Shown: positions 40,089 through 49,803 of the stretch, in pieces
How positions within the stretch are numbered: the first letter of the stretch is position 1
Layout: the number at the start of each line of letters is the position of its first letter
Assembly: GCF_000282375.1 (NCBI RefSeq)
Contig: NZ_AKJK01000122.1
Span: 1 to 62,603, forward strand
Source: Pseudomonas sp. GM50
GTDB lineage: Bacteria; Pseudomonadota; Gammaproteobacteria; Pseudomonadales; Pseudomonadaceae
DNA: 62,603 nt
Direction: 5' to 3'
Made by a program: the position numbers and the translations under genes
Notes under the pieces: generated by a model
Database searches by the model: none
What the model was told of the DNA's origin: nothing
The model's input: the letters and a program-made list of their open reading frames with translations, nothing else

Positions 40089-41786
40089 ATGAGCAAGCCC
40101 ACTGTCGACCCTACCTCGAATTCCAAGACCGGCCCTGCCGTGCCGGTCAATTTCCTGCGCCCGATCATCCAGGCGGACCTGGACTCGGGTAAGCACACGC
40201 AGATCGTCACCCGCTTCCCGCCTGAGCCCAACGGCTACCTTCACATCGGTCACGCCAAGTCGATCTGTGTGAACTTCGGTCTGGCCCAGGAATTCGGCGG
40301 CGTCACGCACCTGCGTTTCGACGACACGAACCCGGCCAAGGAAGACCAGGAATACATCGACGCGATCGAAAGCGACGTCAAATGGCTGGGCTTCGAATGG
40401 TCCGGTGAAGTGCGCTATGCCTCGCAGTATTTCGACCAGTTGCACGACTGGGCGGTAGAGCTGATCAAGGCCGGCAAGGCCTACGTCGACGACCTGACCC
40501 CCGAGCAAGCCAAGGAATACCGTGGCAGCCTGACCGAACCGGGCAAGAACAGCCCGTTCCGCGACCGCTCGGTTGAAGAAAACCTCGACCTGTTCGCCCG
40601 CATGAAGGCCGGCGAATTCAAGGACGGCGCACGCGTGCTGCGGGCCAAGATCGACATGGCCTCGCCGAACATGAACCTGCGCGACCCGATCATGTATCGC
40701 ATCCGTCACGCGCATCACCACCAGACCGGCGACAAGTGGTGCATCTACCCGAACTACGACTTCACCCACGGTCAGTCGGACGCCCTCGAAGGCATCACCC
40801 ACTCGATCTGCACCCTGGAGTTCGAAAGCCATCGTCCGCTGTACGAATGGTTCCTCGAGAACCTGCCAGTGCCGGCGAAACCGCGTCAGTACGAGTTCAG
40901 CCGCCTGAACCTGAACTACACCATCACCAGCAAGCGCAAGCTCAAGCAACTGGTCGATGAAAAGCACGTTCACGGTTGGGACGATCCGCGCATGTCCACG
41001 CTGTCGGGTTTCCGTCGCCGTGGCTACACGCCGAAATCGATCCGCAACTTCTGCGAAATGATCGGCACCAACCGTTCCGACGGCGTGGTCGACTTCGGCA
41101 TGCTCGAATTCAGCATCCGTGACGACCTCGACCACAGCGCCCCACGCGCCATGTGCGTGTTGCGTCCGCTGAAAGTCGTGATCACCAACTACCCGGAAGG
41201 CCAGGTCGAAAACCTCGAACTGGCGTGCCACCCGAAAGAAGACATGGGCGTGCGCGTTCTGCCGTTCGCCCGCGAGATCTACATCGACCGTGAAGACTTC
41301 ATGGAAGAGCCGCCAAAAGGCTACAAGCGCCTGGAGCCGAACGGCGAAGTGCGTCTGCGCGGCAGCTACGTGATCCGTGCCGACGAAGCGATCAAGGACG
41401 CCGATGGCAACATCGTCGAACTGCGTTGCTCCTACGACCCGGAAACCCTGGGTAAAAACCCTGAAGGCCGCAAGGTCAAAGGCGTGGTGCATTGGGTGCC
41501 GGCTGCGGCCAGCGTCGAGTGCGAAGTGCGTTTGTACGATCGCCTGTTCCGTTCGGCCAACCCTGAGAAGGCCGAAGACAGCGCCAGTTTCCTGGACAAC
41601 ATCAACCCTGACTCGCTGCAAGTTCTCACTGGTTGTCGTGCCGAGCCTTCGCTGGGCAATGCACAGCCGGAAGACCGTTTCCAGTTCGAGCGCGAAGGTT
41701 ACTTCGTCGCGGATATCAAGGACTCGAAACCGGGCGCTCCGGTATTCAACCGTACCGTGACCTTGCGTGATTCGTGGGGCCAGTGA
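40089..41786 (+). CDS. glnS: Glutaminyl-tRNA synthetase
   Basis: A protein of 565 residues from MSKPTVDPTS. It is a class I synthetase with PPEPNGYLHIGHAKS (HIGH motif) near residue 50 and the MSK-type loop TITSKRKLKQLV in the middle, followed by the anticodon-binding beta-barrels. It charges tRNA-Gln. AAGGA precedes the ATG; the longer frame before it lies in the promoter region (TATGAT near 40012). cysS follows after 15 bp. Confidence 0.96.
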   Translation: MSKPTVDPTSNSKTGPAVPVNFLRPIIQADLDSGKHTQIVTRFPPEPNGYLHIGHAKSICVNFGLAQEFGGVTHLRFDDTNPAKEDQEYIDAIESDVKWLGFEWSGEVRYASQYFDQLHDWAVELIKAGKAYVDDLTPEQAKEYRGSLTEPGKNSPFRDRSVEENLDLFARMKAGEFKDGARVLRAKIDMASPNMNLRDPIMYRIRHAHHHQTGDKWCIYPNYDFTHGQSDALEGITHSICTLEFESHRPLYEWFLENLPVPAKPRQYEFSRLNLNYTITSKRKLKQLVDEKHVHGWDDPRMSTLSGFRRRGYTPKSIRNFCEMIGTNRSDGVVDFGMLEFSIRDDLDHSAPRAMCVLRPLKVVITNYPEGQVENLELACHPKEDMGVRVLPFAREIYIDREDFMEEPPKGYKRLEPNGEVRLRGSYVIRADEAIKDADGNIVELRCSYDPETLGKNPEGRKVKGVVHWVPAAASVECEVRLYDRLFRSANPEKAEDSASFLDNINPDSLQVLTGCRAEPSLGNAQPEDRFQFEREGYFVADIKDSKPGAPVFNRTVTLRDSWGQ

Positions 41787-41801
41787 TTCAAGGAACCTAA
41801 A

Positions 41802-43184
41802 GTGCTTACGATCTACAACACGCTCACCAAGAGCAAAGAAGTTTTCAAGCCGCTGGATGGCAACAATGTGCGCATGTACGTCTGCGGGATGACCGTGTAC
41901 GACTACTGCCACATTGGCCACGGCCGCAGCATGGTCGCGTTCGACCTGGTGACTCGCTGGTTGCGTTTCAGCGGTTATAACCTGACGTATGTGCGCAACA
42001 TCACCGATATTGAAGACAAGATCATCAATCGGGCCAAGGAGAACGGCGAGCCGTTCGACGTATTGACCGAACGCATGATCACCGCGATGCACGAGGACGA
42101 GGCGCGGCTCAATATCCTCAAGCCGGACATGGAGCCACGGGCCACCGATCATATCGCTGGCATGCAGAGCATGATCCAGACCTTGATCGACAAGGGCTAT
42201 GCCTATGCACCGGGCAATGGCGACGTGTACTACCGCGTCGCCAAGTTCATGGGTTACGGCAAGCTGTCGCGCAAGAAGATCGAAGACCTGCGCATCGGCG
42301 CACGGATCGAAGTCGACGAGTCGAAACAGGACCCGCTGGACTTCGTGCTCTGGAAAGGCGCCAAGCCGGGCGAGCCGAGCTGGCCTTCGCCGTGGGGCGA
42401 CGGACGTCCGGGTTGGCACATCGAGTGCTCGGTGATGTCGACCTGCTGCCTCGGCGAGACCTTCGACATTCATGGCGGCGGCAGCGACCTCGAGTTCCCG
42501 CACCACGAAAACGAAATCGCCCAGAGCGAAGCGGCCACCGGCAAGACCTACGCCAACGCGTGGATGCATTGCGGCATGATTCGCATCAATGGCGAGAAGA
42601 TGTCCAAGTCCTTGAACAACTTCTTCACCATTCGCGACGTGCTGGAAAAGTACCACCCGGAAGTCGTGCGCTACCTGCTGGTGTCGAGCCACTACCGCAG
42701 CGCGATCAACTATTCGGAAGACAACCTCAAGGACGCCAAAGGCGCGCTCGAGCGTTTCTACCATGCGTTGAAAGGCCTGCCGAACGTGGCGCCTGCTGGC
42801 GGCGAAGCGTTCGTCGAGCGTTTCACTCAGGTGATGAACGACGACTTCGGTACCCCGGAAGCCTGTGCGGTGCTGTTCGAGATGGTGCGCGAGATCAACC
42901 GTCTGCGCGAGAGCGATCTTGATGCGGCGGCTGGTTTGGCGGCGCGCTTGAAGGAATTGGCGAGCGTGCTGGGTGTGTTGCAACTCGAAGCCGATGACTT
43001 CCTGCAGGCCGGTGCCGAAGGGCGGGTCGATGCGGCTGAGGTCGATGCACTGATCCAGGCTCGTTTGACGGCTCGTGCCAACAAGGACTGGGCCGAGTCC
43101 GACCGCATCCGCGACCAGCTCACCGCCATGGGTGTGGTGCTGGAAGACGGCAAGGGCGGAACGACCTGGCGATTGGCTGACTGA
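41802..43184 (+). CDS. cysS: Cysteinyl-tRNA synthetase
   Basis: A 460-residue class I synthetase. The zinc/HIGH block VCGMTVYDYCHIGHGRSM is near the start, the zinc ligands are in WHIECSVMS and the KMSKS loop is GEKMSKSLNN. It charges tRNA-Cys. It starts at a GTG with AAGGAA seven bases upstream. It shares an operon with glnS and ends at a strong terminator. Confidence 0.96.
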   Translation: MLTIYNTLTKSKEVFKPLDGNNVRMYVCGMTVYDYCHIGHGRSMVAFDLVTRWLRFSGYNLTYVRNITDIEDKIINRAKENGEPFDVLTERMITAMHEDEARLNILKPDMEPRATDHIAGMQSMIQTLIDKGYAYAPGNGDVYYRVAKFMGYGKLSRKKIEDLRIGARIEVDESKQDPLDFVLWKGAKPGEPSWPSPWGDGRPGWHIECSVMSTCCLGETFDIHGGGSDLEFPHHENEIAQSEAATGKTYANAWMHCGMIRINGEKMSKSLNNFFTIRDVLEKYHPEVVRYLLVSSHYRSAINYSEDNLKDAKGALERFYHALKGLPNVAPAGGEAFVERFTQVMNDDFGTPEACAVLFEMVREINRLRESDLDAAAGLAARLKELASVLGVLQLEADDFLQAGAEGRVDAAEVDALIQARLTARANKDWAESDRIRDQLTAMGVVLEDGKGGTTWRLAD

Positions 43185-43217
43185 TTGCTTGATTGGCTAC
43201 GCCTTTCACAAAAACAG

Positions 43218-43243
43218 AAACCCGCCTTGTGCGGGTTTTTGTT
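43218..43243 (+). terminator. Rho-independent terminator after cysS
   Basis: Stem AAACCCGC (43218-43225)/GCGGGTTT (43231-43238) with loop CTTGT, followed by TTTGTTTAT. Confidence 0.9.
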
Positions 43244-43283
43244 TATGTGCAGGGTTTTAGTTTTGCGGTGACAGGGCTGGAGC

Positions 43284-43377
43284 CATCGCGAGCAGGCTCG
43301 CTCCCACAGGGGATTTGTGTCGTGCCGAAGATCAAATGTGGGAGCGAGCCTGCTCGCGATTGACTGCGCAGCAGTCA
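43284..43377. repeat. REP doublet plus short hairpin touching the activator stop codon
   Basis: The outward-type arms ATCGCGAGCAGGCTCGCTCC CACA and TGTGGGAGCGAGCCTGCTCG CGAT are followed by the hairpin TGACTGC-GCA-GCAGTCA (43360-43377), whose last bases are the stop codon of the minus-strand activator gene. Confidence 0.85.
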
Positions 43378-45225
43378 GCTTTCTGACTGGCGCAATCGCT
43401 TGTAAAGGGTATTGCGGCTAACCCCCAACCGCCGCGCCAAGTGGGAAATATTCCCCCCAGCCGCCTGCAACTGCCGATTCAATTCCTCGGCATCATTCAA
43501 ATCAACCACTATCGGCTCCGGCGAATCCACCGGCTCCATCTCCAGATCGACAAAAAAATCATCCGGCAAATGCTCCGGCCGCACGGGTTGCTCCTCGGCC
43601 ATGGCCAGCGCTACCTGCATCACACTGCTGACCTGACGCAAATTCCCGGGCCACGGGTGACGGCTGAACAGCTCCATCACTTCACGGCTCAAGCCAGCCC
43701 ATTGGCTCGGTTCGCGGTGCTGTTCCCACAGCCGTTTGAACAGCGCTTCTTTATCGCTGCGTTCCCGTAGCGGCGGCAGTTCCAGGGTCAAACCACCGAT
43801 GCGGTAATACAAATCCTCACGGAACCGCCCCAGCTGAACCTGTTCGCGCAACGAGCGGTTGGTCGCTGAAATGATCCGAATGTCCACCGGGAACAGCTCA
43901 CTGCTGCCCACCGGTTGCACGCAACGCTCCTGCAGCACCCGCAACAGCCGCGCCTGGGTTGGCAGCGGCATGTCGCCGATTTCGTCGAGGAACAGCGTGC
44001 CTTTGTCGGCCTTGCGGATCAGCCCGATACTGCCTTTCTGATTGGCGCCGGTGAACGCGCCTTTCTCGTAGCCGAACAGTTCGGATTCCACCAGTTCGGC
44101 GGGGATCGCGGCACAGTTGACGGCAATGAACGGTTGTTTGCTGCGTGAACTGGCCTGATGCAGGGCTTTGACGAAGACTTCCTTGCCGACTCCGGTTTCC
44201 CCGTGGATTAACAGCGGGATGTCCTTTTCCAGCAAGCGCTCGGCCTGGCGCACGGCTTTTTCCACACGGCTGTCGCCAAAATGCAGGGTGTTGAGGCTGA
44301 TCGCTGTGGGCGCCGGCGCCGTGGGTTCAGCACGCTCAGGTTCAGAAAACAGACGAGCCCGAATCGGCGCCTGTTTCGGCCGCTTCAACAGGCATTGAAA
44401 ACGGTTGCGCCCCGAGGCTTGCAGGGCAAACGGCAGGCCGTCCGGCTGGTTCAGCAGTTCCAGCAAAGAGACTTTGAACAGGCTTTCGACGCTGACCCGC
44501 GACAGGCTGATGCCCAGCAGGTTGTCGGCCCGGCGATTGGCCGACAGCACCTGACCGGTTTCGTCGAAGATCAGCAACCCGGCCCATTGGCTGTCGAGGT
44601 TGTTCAGCCCGGTGTTGAAGGTCAGCTGGAAATGCTGGCCATGGAACAGGTTGAGGATCAGCCGGTTCTCCACGGTCTGGCTCATCATCTTGACCATGCC
44701 CAGGGTGTGCGACGGCGGCAGGTAGCTGTCGCTGGACACATCCAGCACCGCGATCACCTTGCGCTCGGCATCGAATATCGGTGCGGCGGAACCGGTCATG
44801 AAGCGGTTGGCCTTGAGAAAATGTTCATCGTGCTCGATGTGCACCGCCTGCTCGCAGGCCAACGCAGTGCCGATCGCATTGGTCCCGCTGCAACGCTCCA
44901 TCCAGCTGGCGCCGGCACTGAAACCGCGAGTCAGGCTTGGCTCGATGAAACGCTGGGCACCCCAGGACGTCAGCACCTGGCCCTGATTGTCGGCGAGCAT
45001 GATCAGGCAATTGGAGTTGCTGAGGATGTTCTCGTAATACGGCAGGACTTCCTGATGGGTGGTCTGCACCAGTGAATGCTGGCTCTCCAGCAACTGAGCG
45101 ATGCCATCGGCGGGTAGCTGATCGAACGCCGGCGCGCTCTGATGATCGAGCCCGAACGCGCGGCAGCGAGACCAGGAGTCCAGGATGATGGCGTCGTGGG
45201 AGAGCGGCGGGGCGGGTGCGGCCAT
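43375..45225 (-). CDS. AcoR/DhaR-type sigma-54-dependent activator
   Basis: A 616-residue enhancer-binding protein. An N-terminal GAF-type sensory domain covers about 55-200, a PAS-like segment about 205-290, the AAA+ domain about 310-540 (Walker A GETGVGKEVF, sigma-54 contact loop GAFTGA, Walker B GTLFLDEIGDMP) and a C-terminal Fis-type helix-turn-helix (GNISHLARRLGVSRNTLYKRL). AcoR relatives respond to acetoin, glycerol or alcohols. It is divergent from an ABC importer operon that has a sigma-54 promoter and six TGTTCA elements, the probable target. Confidence 0.92.
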   Translation of the reverse strand: MAAPAPPLSHDAIILDSWSRCRAFGLDHQSAPAFDQLPADGIAQLLESQHSLVQTTHQEVLPYYENILSNSNCLIMLADNQGQVLTSWGAQRFIEPSLTRGFSAGASWMERCSGTNAIGTALACEQAVHIEHDEHFLKANRFMTGSAAPIFDAERKVIAVLDVSSDSYLPPSHTLGMVKMMSQTVENRLILNLFHGQHFQLTFNTGLNNLDSQWAGLLIFDETGQVLSANRRADNLLGISLSRVSVESLFKVSLLELLNQPDGLPFALQASGRNRFQCLLKRPKQAPIRARLFSEPERAEPTAPAPTAISLNTLHFGDSRVEKAVRQAERLLEKDIPLLIHGETGVGKEVFVKALHQASSRSKQPFIAVNCAAIPAELVESELFGYEKGAFTGANQKGSIGLIRKADKGTLFLDEIGDMPLPTQARLLRVLQERCVQPVGSSELFPVDIRIISATNRSLREQVQLGRFREDLYYRIGGLTLELPPLRERSDKEALFKRLWEQHREPSQWAGLSREVMELFSRHPWPGNLRQVSSVMQVALAMAEEQPVRPEHLPDDFFVDLEMEPVDSPEPIVVDLNDAEELNRQLQAAGGNISHLARRLGVSRNTLYKRLRQSES

Positions 45226-45273
45226 GGCAGTCGATCTCTGAGCAAGCTTTTATTGTTGTTATAGGTAGTTCCC

Positions 45274-45364
45274 TGTGGGAGCGAGCCTGCTCGCGATAGC
45301 GATCGGTCAGTCGACTTCAATGCTGACTGATCCACCGCTATCGCGAGCAGGCTCGCTCCCACAG
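45274..45364. repeat. REP doublet
   Basis: TGTGGGAGCGAGCCTGCTCG and CGAGCAGGCTCGCTCCCACA lie between the activator start and the enhancer array. Confidence 0.9.
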
Positions 45365-45414
45365 GTTCTGCGACTTTGCGCATCTGCAGGCAAGACAAAG
45401 CATCCGTAGAGTGT

Positions 45415-45484
45415 TGTTCACATTTGTTCATTGTCAATCTTTGAACTGTTCAATTGTTCAGTCTCGGTTGTTCATTTCTGTTCA
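45415..45484 (+). promoter_or_regulatory. Array of six TGTTCA elements, candidate enhancer of the AcoR-type activator
   Basis: TGTTCA occurs at 45415, 45425, 45447, 45455, 45469 and 45479. The third copy forms the palindrome TTGAAC-T-GTTCAA (45441-45453). The array ends 66 bp before the -24 element, the normal place for a sigma-54 activator. Confidence 0.75.
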
Positions 45485-45549
45485 GCAACGAACGCGGTTT
45501 TTCCTTCTTTTTCGTATTTTCCAAGCCAGATCAATCGCTTGGAATTTCT

Positions 45550-45563
45550 GGCACGAATGTCGC
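45550..45563 (+). promoter_or_regulatory. Sigma-54 promoter of the glycerol-type importer operon
   Basis: TTTCTGGCACGAATGTCGCT has GG (45550-45551), ten bases, then GC (45562-45563). The start is expected near 45575, giving a leader of about 34 nt. Confidence 0.85.
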
Positions 45564-45588
45564 TGTAGTGCTCCGGTCGCTTGACTCC

Positions 45589-45600
45589 AATAATAAAAAG
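45589..45600 (+). promoter_or_regulatory. Candidate Hfq/Crc catabolite-repression motif
   Basis: AATAATAAAAAG contains AATAATAA, an exact AAnAAnAA match, 8 to 20 bases before the first ATG of the operon and overlapping the ribosome-binding region. Confidence 0.6.
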
Positions 45601-45608
45601 GCCGAGCC

Positions 45609-46703
45609 ATGTCACTAATCCTGGAGCACGTCAGCCGTACCGTCGAGGGTCAGACCTGGATCGACGATGCGTGCCTTAACTTCGAACCCGGATCGTTCAA
45701 TGTTTTGCTCGGTCGCACGCTGTCCGGCAAAACCAGCCTCATGCGCCTGATGGCAGGTCTGGATAAACCCGACAGCGGCCGCATCCTGATGAACGGCGTC
45801 GACGTCACCCAGCGCCCGGTGCGCTTGCGCAATGTGTCGATGGTCTATCAGCAGTTCATCAACTACCCGACCATGACAGTGTTCGAGAACATCGCCTCGC
45901 CGCTGCGTCAGGGCGGCGTCTCCAATGAGCTGATCCAGAGCAAGGTGCTGGAAACCGCGAAGATGCTGCGCATCGAGAAATTCCTCCAGCGCCATCCTTT
46001 GGAACTCTCCGGCGGCCAGCAACAGCGCACCGCCATGGCCCGGGCGCTGGTCAAGGATGCCGAGCTGATTCTGTTCGATGAGCCGCTGGTCAACCTCGAC
46101 TACAAGCTGCGCGAAGAGCTGCGCCAGGAAATGCGCGAGCTGTTCGCGGCCCACCACACCATCGCTATCTACGCCACCACCGAACCCAACGAAGCCCTGG
46201 CGCTGGGCGGCACCACCACGATTCTTCACGAAGGTCGGGTGATTCAGAGCGGCAAGTCCTCCGAGGTGTATCACCAGCCGCAAACCGTGCTGGCGGCGGA
46301 GTTGTTCTCTGAGCCGCCGATCAACCTGATGCCGGGGCGCATCGCTGGTAACGAAGTGAGCTTCGCCAATTTTGTGCACTTCCCGTTGAACGTCGATCTG
46401 CGACCGGTGGGCGAGGGCGAGTTCCGTTTTGGCGTGCGCCCCAGCCATATTTCGCTAGTGCCGAGCAACGACGATGACCTGGAACTGGCGGTAACCGTGG
46501 AGGTGGCCGAGATCAGCGGTTCGGAAACCTTCCTGCACGTGCGCAACGAGTATTTCCTGCTGGTGCTGCACTTGCCGGGTGTTCACGAATACGACGTCGA
46601 TGCGCCGATTCGCATCTATATCCCGACTCATAAACTGTTTGTGTTCGATATGCAGGGGCGGCTGGTCCAGGCGCCCGGTCGCCGCATTGCGAGGGTTGCC
46701 TGA
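45609..46703 (+). CDS. ABC importer ATPase 1 (GlpS-like), H-loop histidine absent
   Basis: A 364-residue MalK-type ATPase. Walker A is GRTLSGKT (35-42), the signature LSGGQQQR (133-140) and Walker B LILFDEP (153-159). The switch segment reads IYATTEPNEA, so the usual histidine (VTHD) is Thr191. A C-terminal TOBE domain follows. Gene order (ATPase, ATPase, permease, permease, DUF2160 protein, binding protein) matches the glycerol importer GlpSTPQUV described in Rhizobium. Its site should be completed by the signature of the second ATPase, which is also degenerate. TGATG overlap with the next gene. Confidence 0.9.
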   Translation: MSLILEHVSRTVEGQTWIDDACLNFEPGSFNVLLGRTLSGKTSLMRLMAGLDKPDSGRILMNGVDVTQRPVRLRNVSMVYQQFINYPTMTVFENIASPLRQGGVSNELIQSKVLETAKMLRIEKFLQRHPLELSGGQQQRTAMARALVKDAELILFDEPLVNLDYKLREELRQEMRELFAAHHTIAIYATTEPNEALALGGTTTILHEGRVIQSGKSSEVYHQPQTVLAAELFSEPPINLMPGRIAGNEVSFANFVHFPLNVDLRPVGEGEFRFGVRPSHISLVPSNDDDLELAVTVEVAEISGSETFLHVRNEYFLLVLHLPGVHEYDVDAPIRIYIPTHKLFVFDMQGRLVQAPGRRIARVA

Positions 46704-47796
46704 TGGCCGAAATCCGTTTGCAGAGCCTTGCCCACAGCTACACCCCTACGCCGACCGGCCCCGAGGATTACGCGATCCGCGAGATGGACCACGTCTGGGA
46801 GCAGGGCGGTGCTTATGCGTTGCTCGGGCCTTCGGGGTGCGGCAAGTCGACCTTGCTCAACATCATTTCCGGGTTGCTCAGCCCGTCCCAGGGCCAGGTG
46901 CTGTTCGACAGCAAAGTGGTCAACGAGCTGACCCCGGAAAAGCGCAACATCGCTCAGGTTTTCCAGTTTCCGGTGGTCTACGACACCATGACGGTGTTCG
47001 ATAACCTGGCCTTCCCGTTGCGCAATCAGGGCATGGCGGAAGCGAAAATTCACACCAAGGTGCAGGAAATCGCCGAAGTCCTCGACCTTCAGGCATTGCT
47101 GTACAAGAAGGCTCGTAACCTTACTGCTGATGAAAAGCAGAAAGTCTCCATGGGCCGTGGGCTGGTGCGCGATGACGTGTCGGCGATCCTCTTCGATGAA
47201 CCGCTGACGGTGATCGACCCACACCTGAAATGGAAACTGCGACGCAAGCTCAAGCAGATCCACGAGCAGTTCAACATCACCATGGTCTACGTCACCCACG
47301 ATCAGCTCGAAGCCTCGACCTTCGCTGACAAGATCGCCGTGATGTACGGCGGCCAAATTGTGCAGTTCGGAACGCCACGGGAATTGTTCGAACGGCCGAG
47401 CCACACCTTTGTCGGTTATTTCATCGGCAGCCCGGGGATGAACCTGATCGAGGTCCAGCCACAAATCGGCGGTGTCGGTTTTGCCGGGACTCACTTGCCG
47501 TTGTCCGACGCGATGCAGAAACGAATCGCCGAGTCCGAATGGAAATCCCTGAAGGTCGGTATTCGTCCGGAGTTCGTCCATGTGTGGGACGAACCCTTTG
47601 ATGACGCGATGCAGGCACAGGTCGTACACGTCGAAGACCTGGGTACCTACAAGATCATGACCCTGAACCTCGACGGCACACCGCTGAAAGTACGCCTGGC
47701 CGAAGACAAACCGGTGCCAGAAGGCACGGCGTACATCAGTTTTCCGGCGCAATGGCTGATGGTCTATGCCGATGATTACCTGCTGGAGGTGCTGCC

Positions 47797-47800
<4 letters not shown>
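46703..47800 (+). CDS. ABC importer ATPase 2 (GlpT-like), degenerate signature motif
   Basis: A 365-residue MalK-type ATPase. Walker A is GPSGCGKST (42-50), Walker B AILFDEP (161-167) and the switch histidine is intact (YVTHDQLEA, H199). The signature reads LTADEKQK (140-147) in place of LSGGQ. Paired with ATPase 1, one composite site has all residues (Walker motifs and His of this subunit plus LSGGQ of ATPase 1) and the other lacks both the His and the signature. The ATG shares a base with the preceding stop; the stop overlaps the next start (ATGA). Confidence 0.9.
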
Positions 47801-48663
<863 letters not shown>

Positions 48664-48671
48664 GGCCTGCC

Positions 48672-49472
<801 letters not shown>

Positions 49473-49479
49473 GGAACTG

Positions 49480-49755
49480 ATGATGGAATGGATGAGTTGG
49501 ACTGGCCCCACGGCGGCGTTTTTCGGCGTCATTGCCTTGATCCTGGCGAGCATGACGACCTGGGAGTTGCGTTCGCCGAGTGTCCCTCGGCGTGGTTTTT
49601 TGCCGATTGCCACCACCCGTGGCGATCGGCTGTTTATCGGTCTTCTCGGCAGCGCCTACCTGCATTTGCTGGTAATCGGCGCAACCGACTGGAGCATCTG
49701 GGTAGCGTTCGCGTTGTCCCTGGTGTGGCTGTTGGCTGTGATGCGTTGGGGCTAG
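49480..49755 (+). CDS. DUF2160 small membrane protein (GlpU-like)
   Basis: A 91-residue protein with two or three hydrophobic helices and a basic loop (RSPSVPRRGF). DUF2160 proteins are encoded in glycerol-type ABC operons between permease and binding protein; the role is unknown. GAGGAA lies three to nine bases before the first of two adjacent ATGs (49480, 49483). The longer frame is inside permease 2. Confidence 0.85.
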   Translation: MMEWMSWTGPTAAFFGVIALILASMTTWELRSPSVPRRGFLPIATTRGDRLFIGLLGSAYLHLLVIGATDWSIWVAFALSLVWLLAVMRWG

Positions 49756-49803
49756 TCGAAATCGATCGGCATGCATGTCCCGAAACCTAAACAGGAGGTC
49801 TCT

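Noticed and set aside
40011..42983. A 990-codon open frame on the minus strand
   Set aside because: Complement of glnS and cysS, both certain from HIGH and KMSKS motifs. The minus frame is a shadow.
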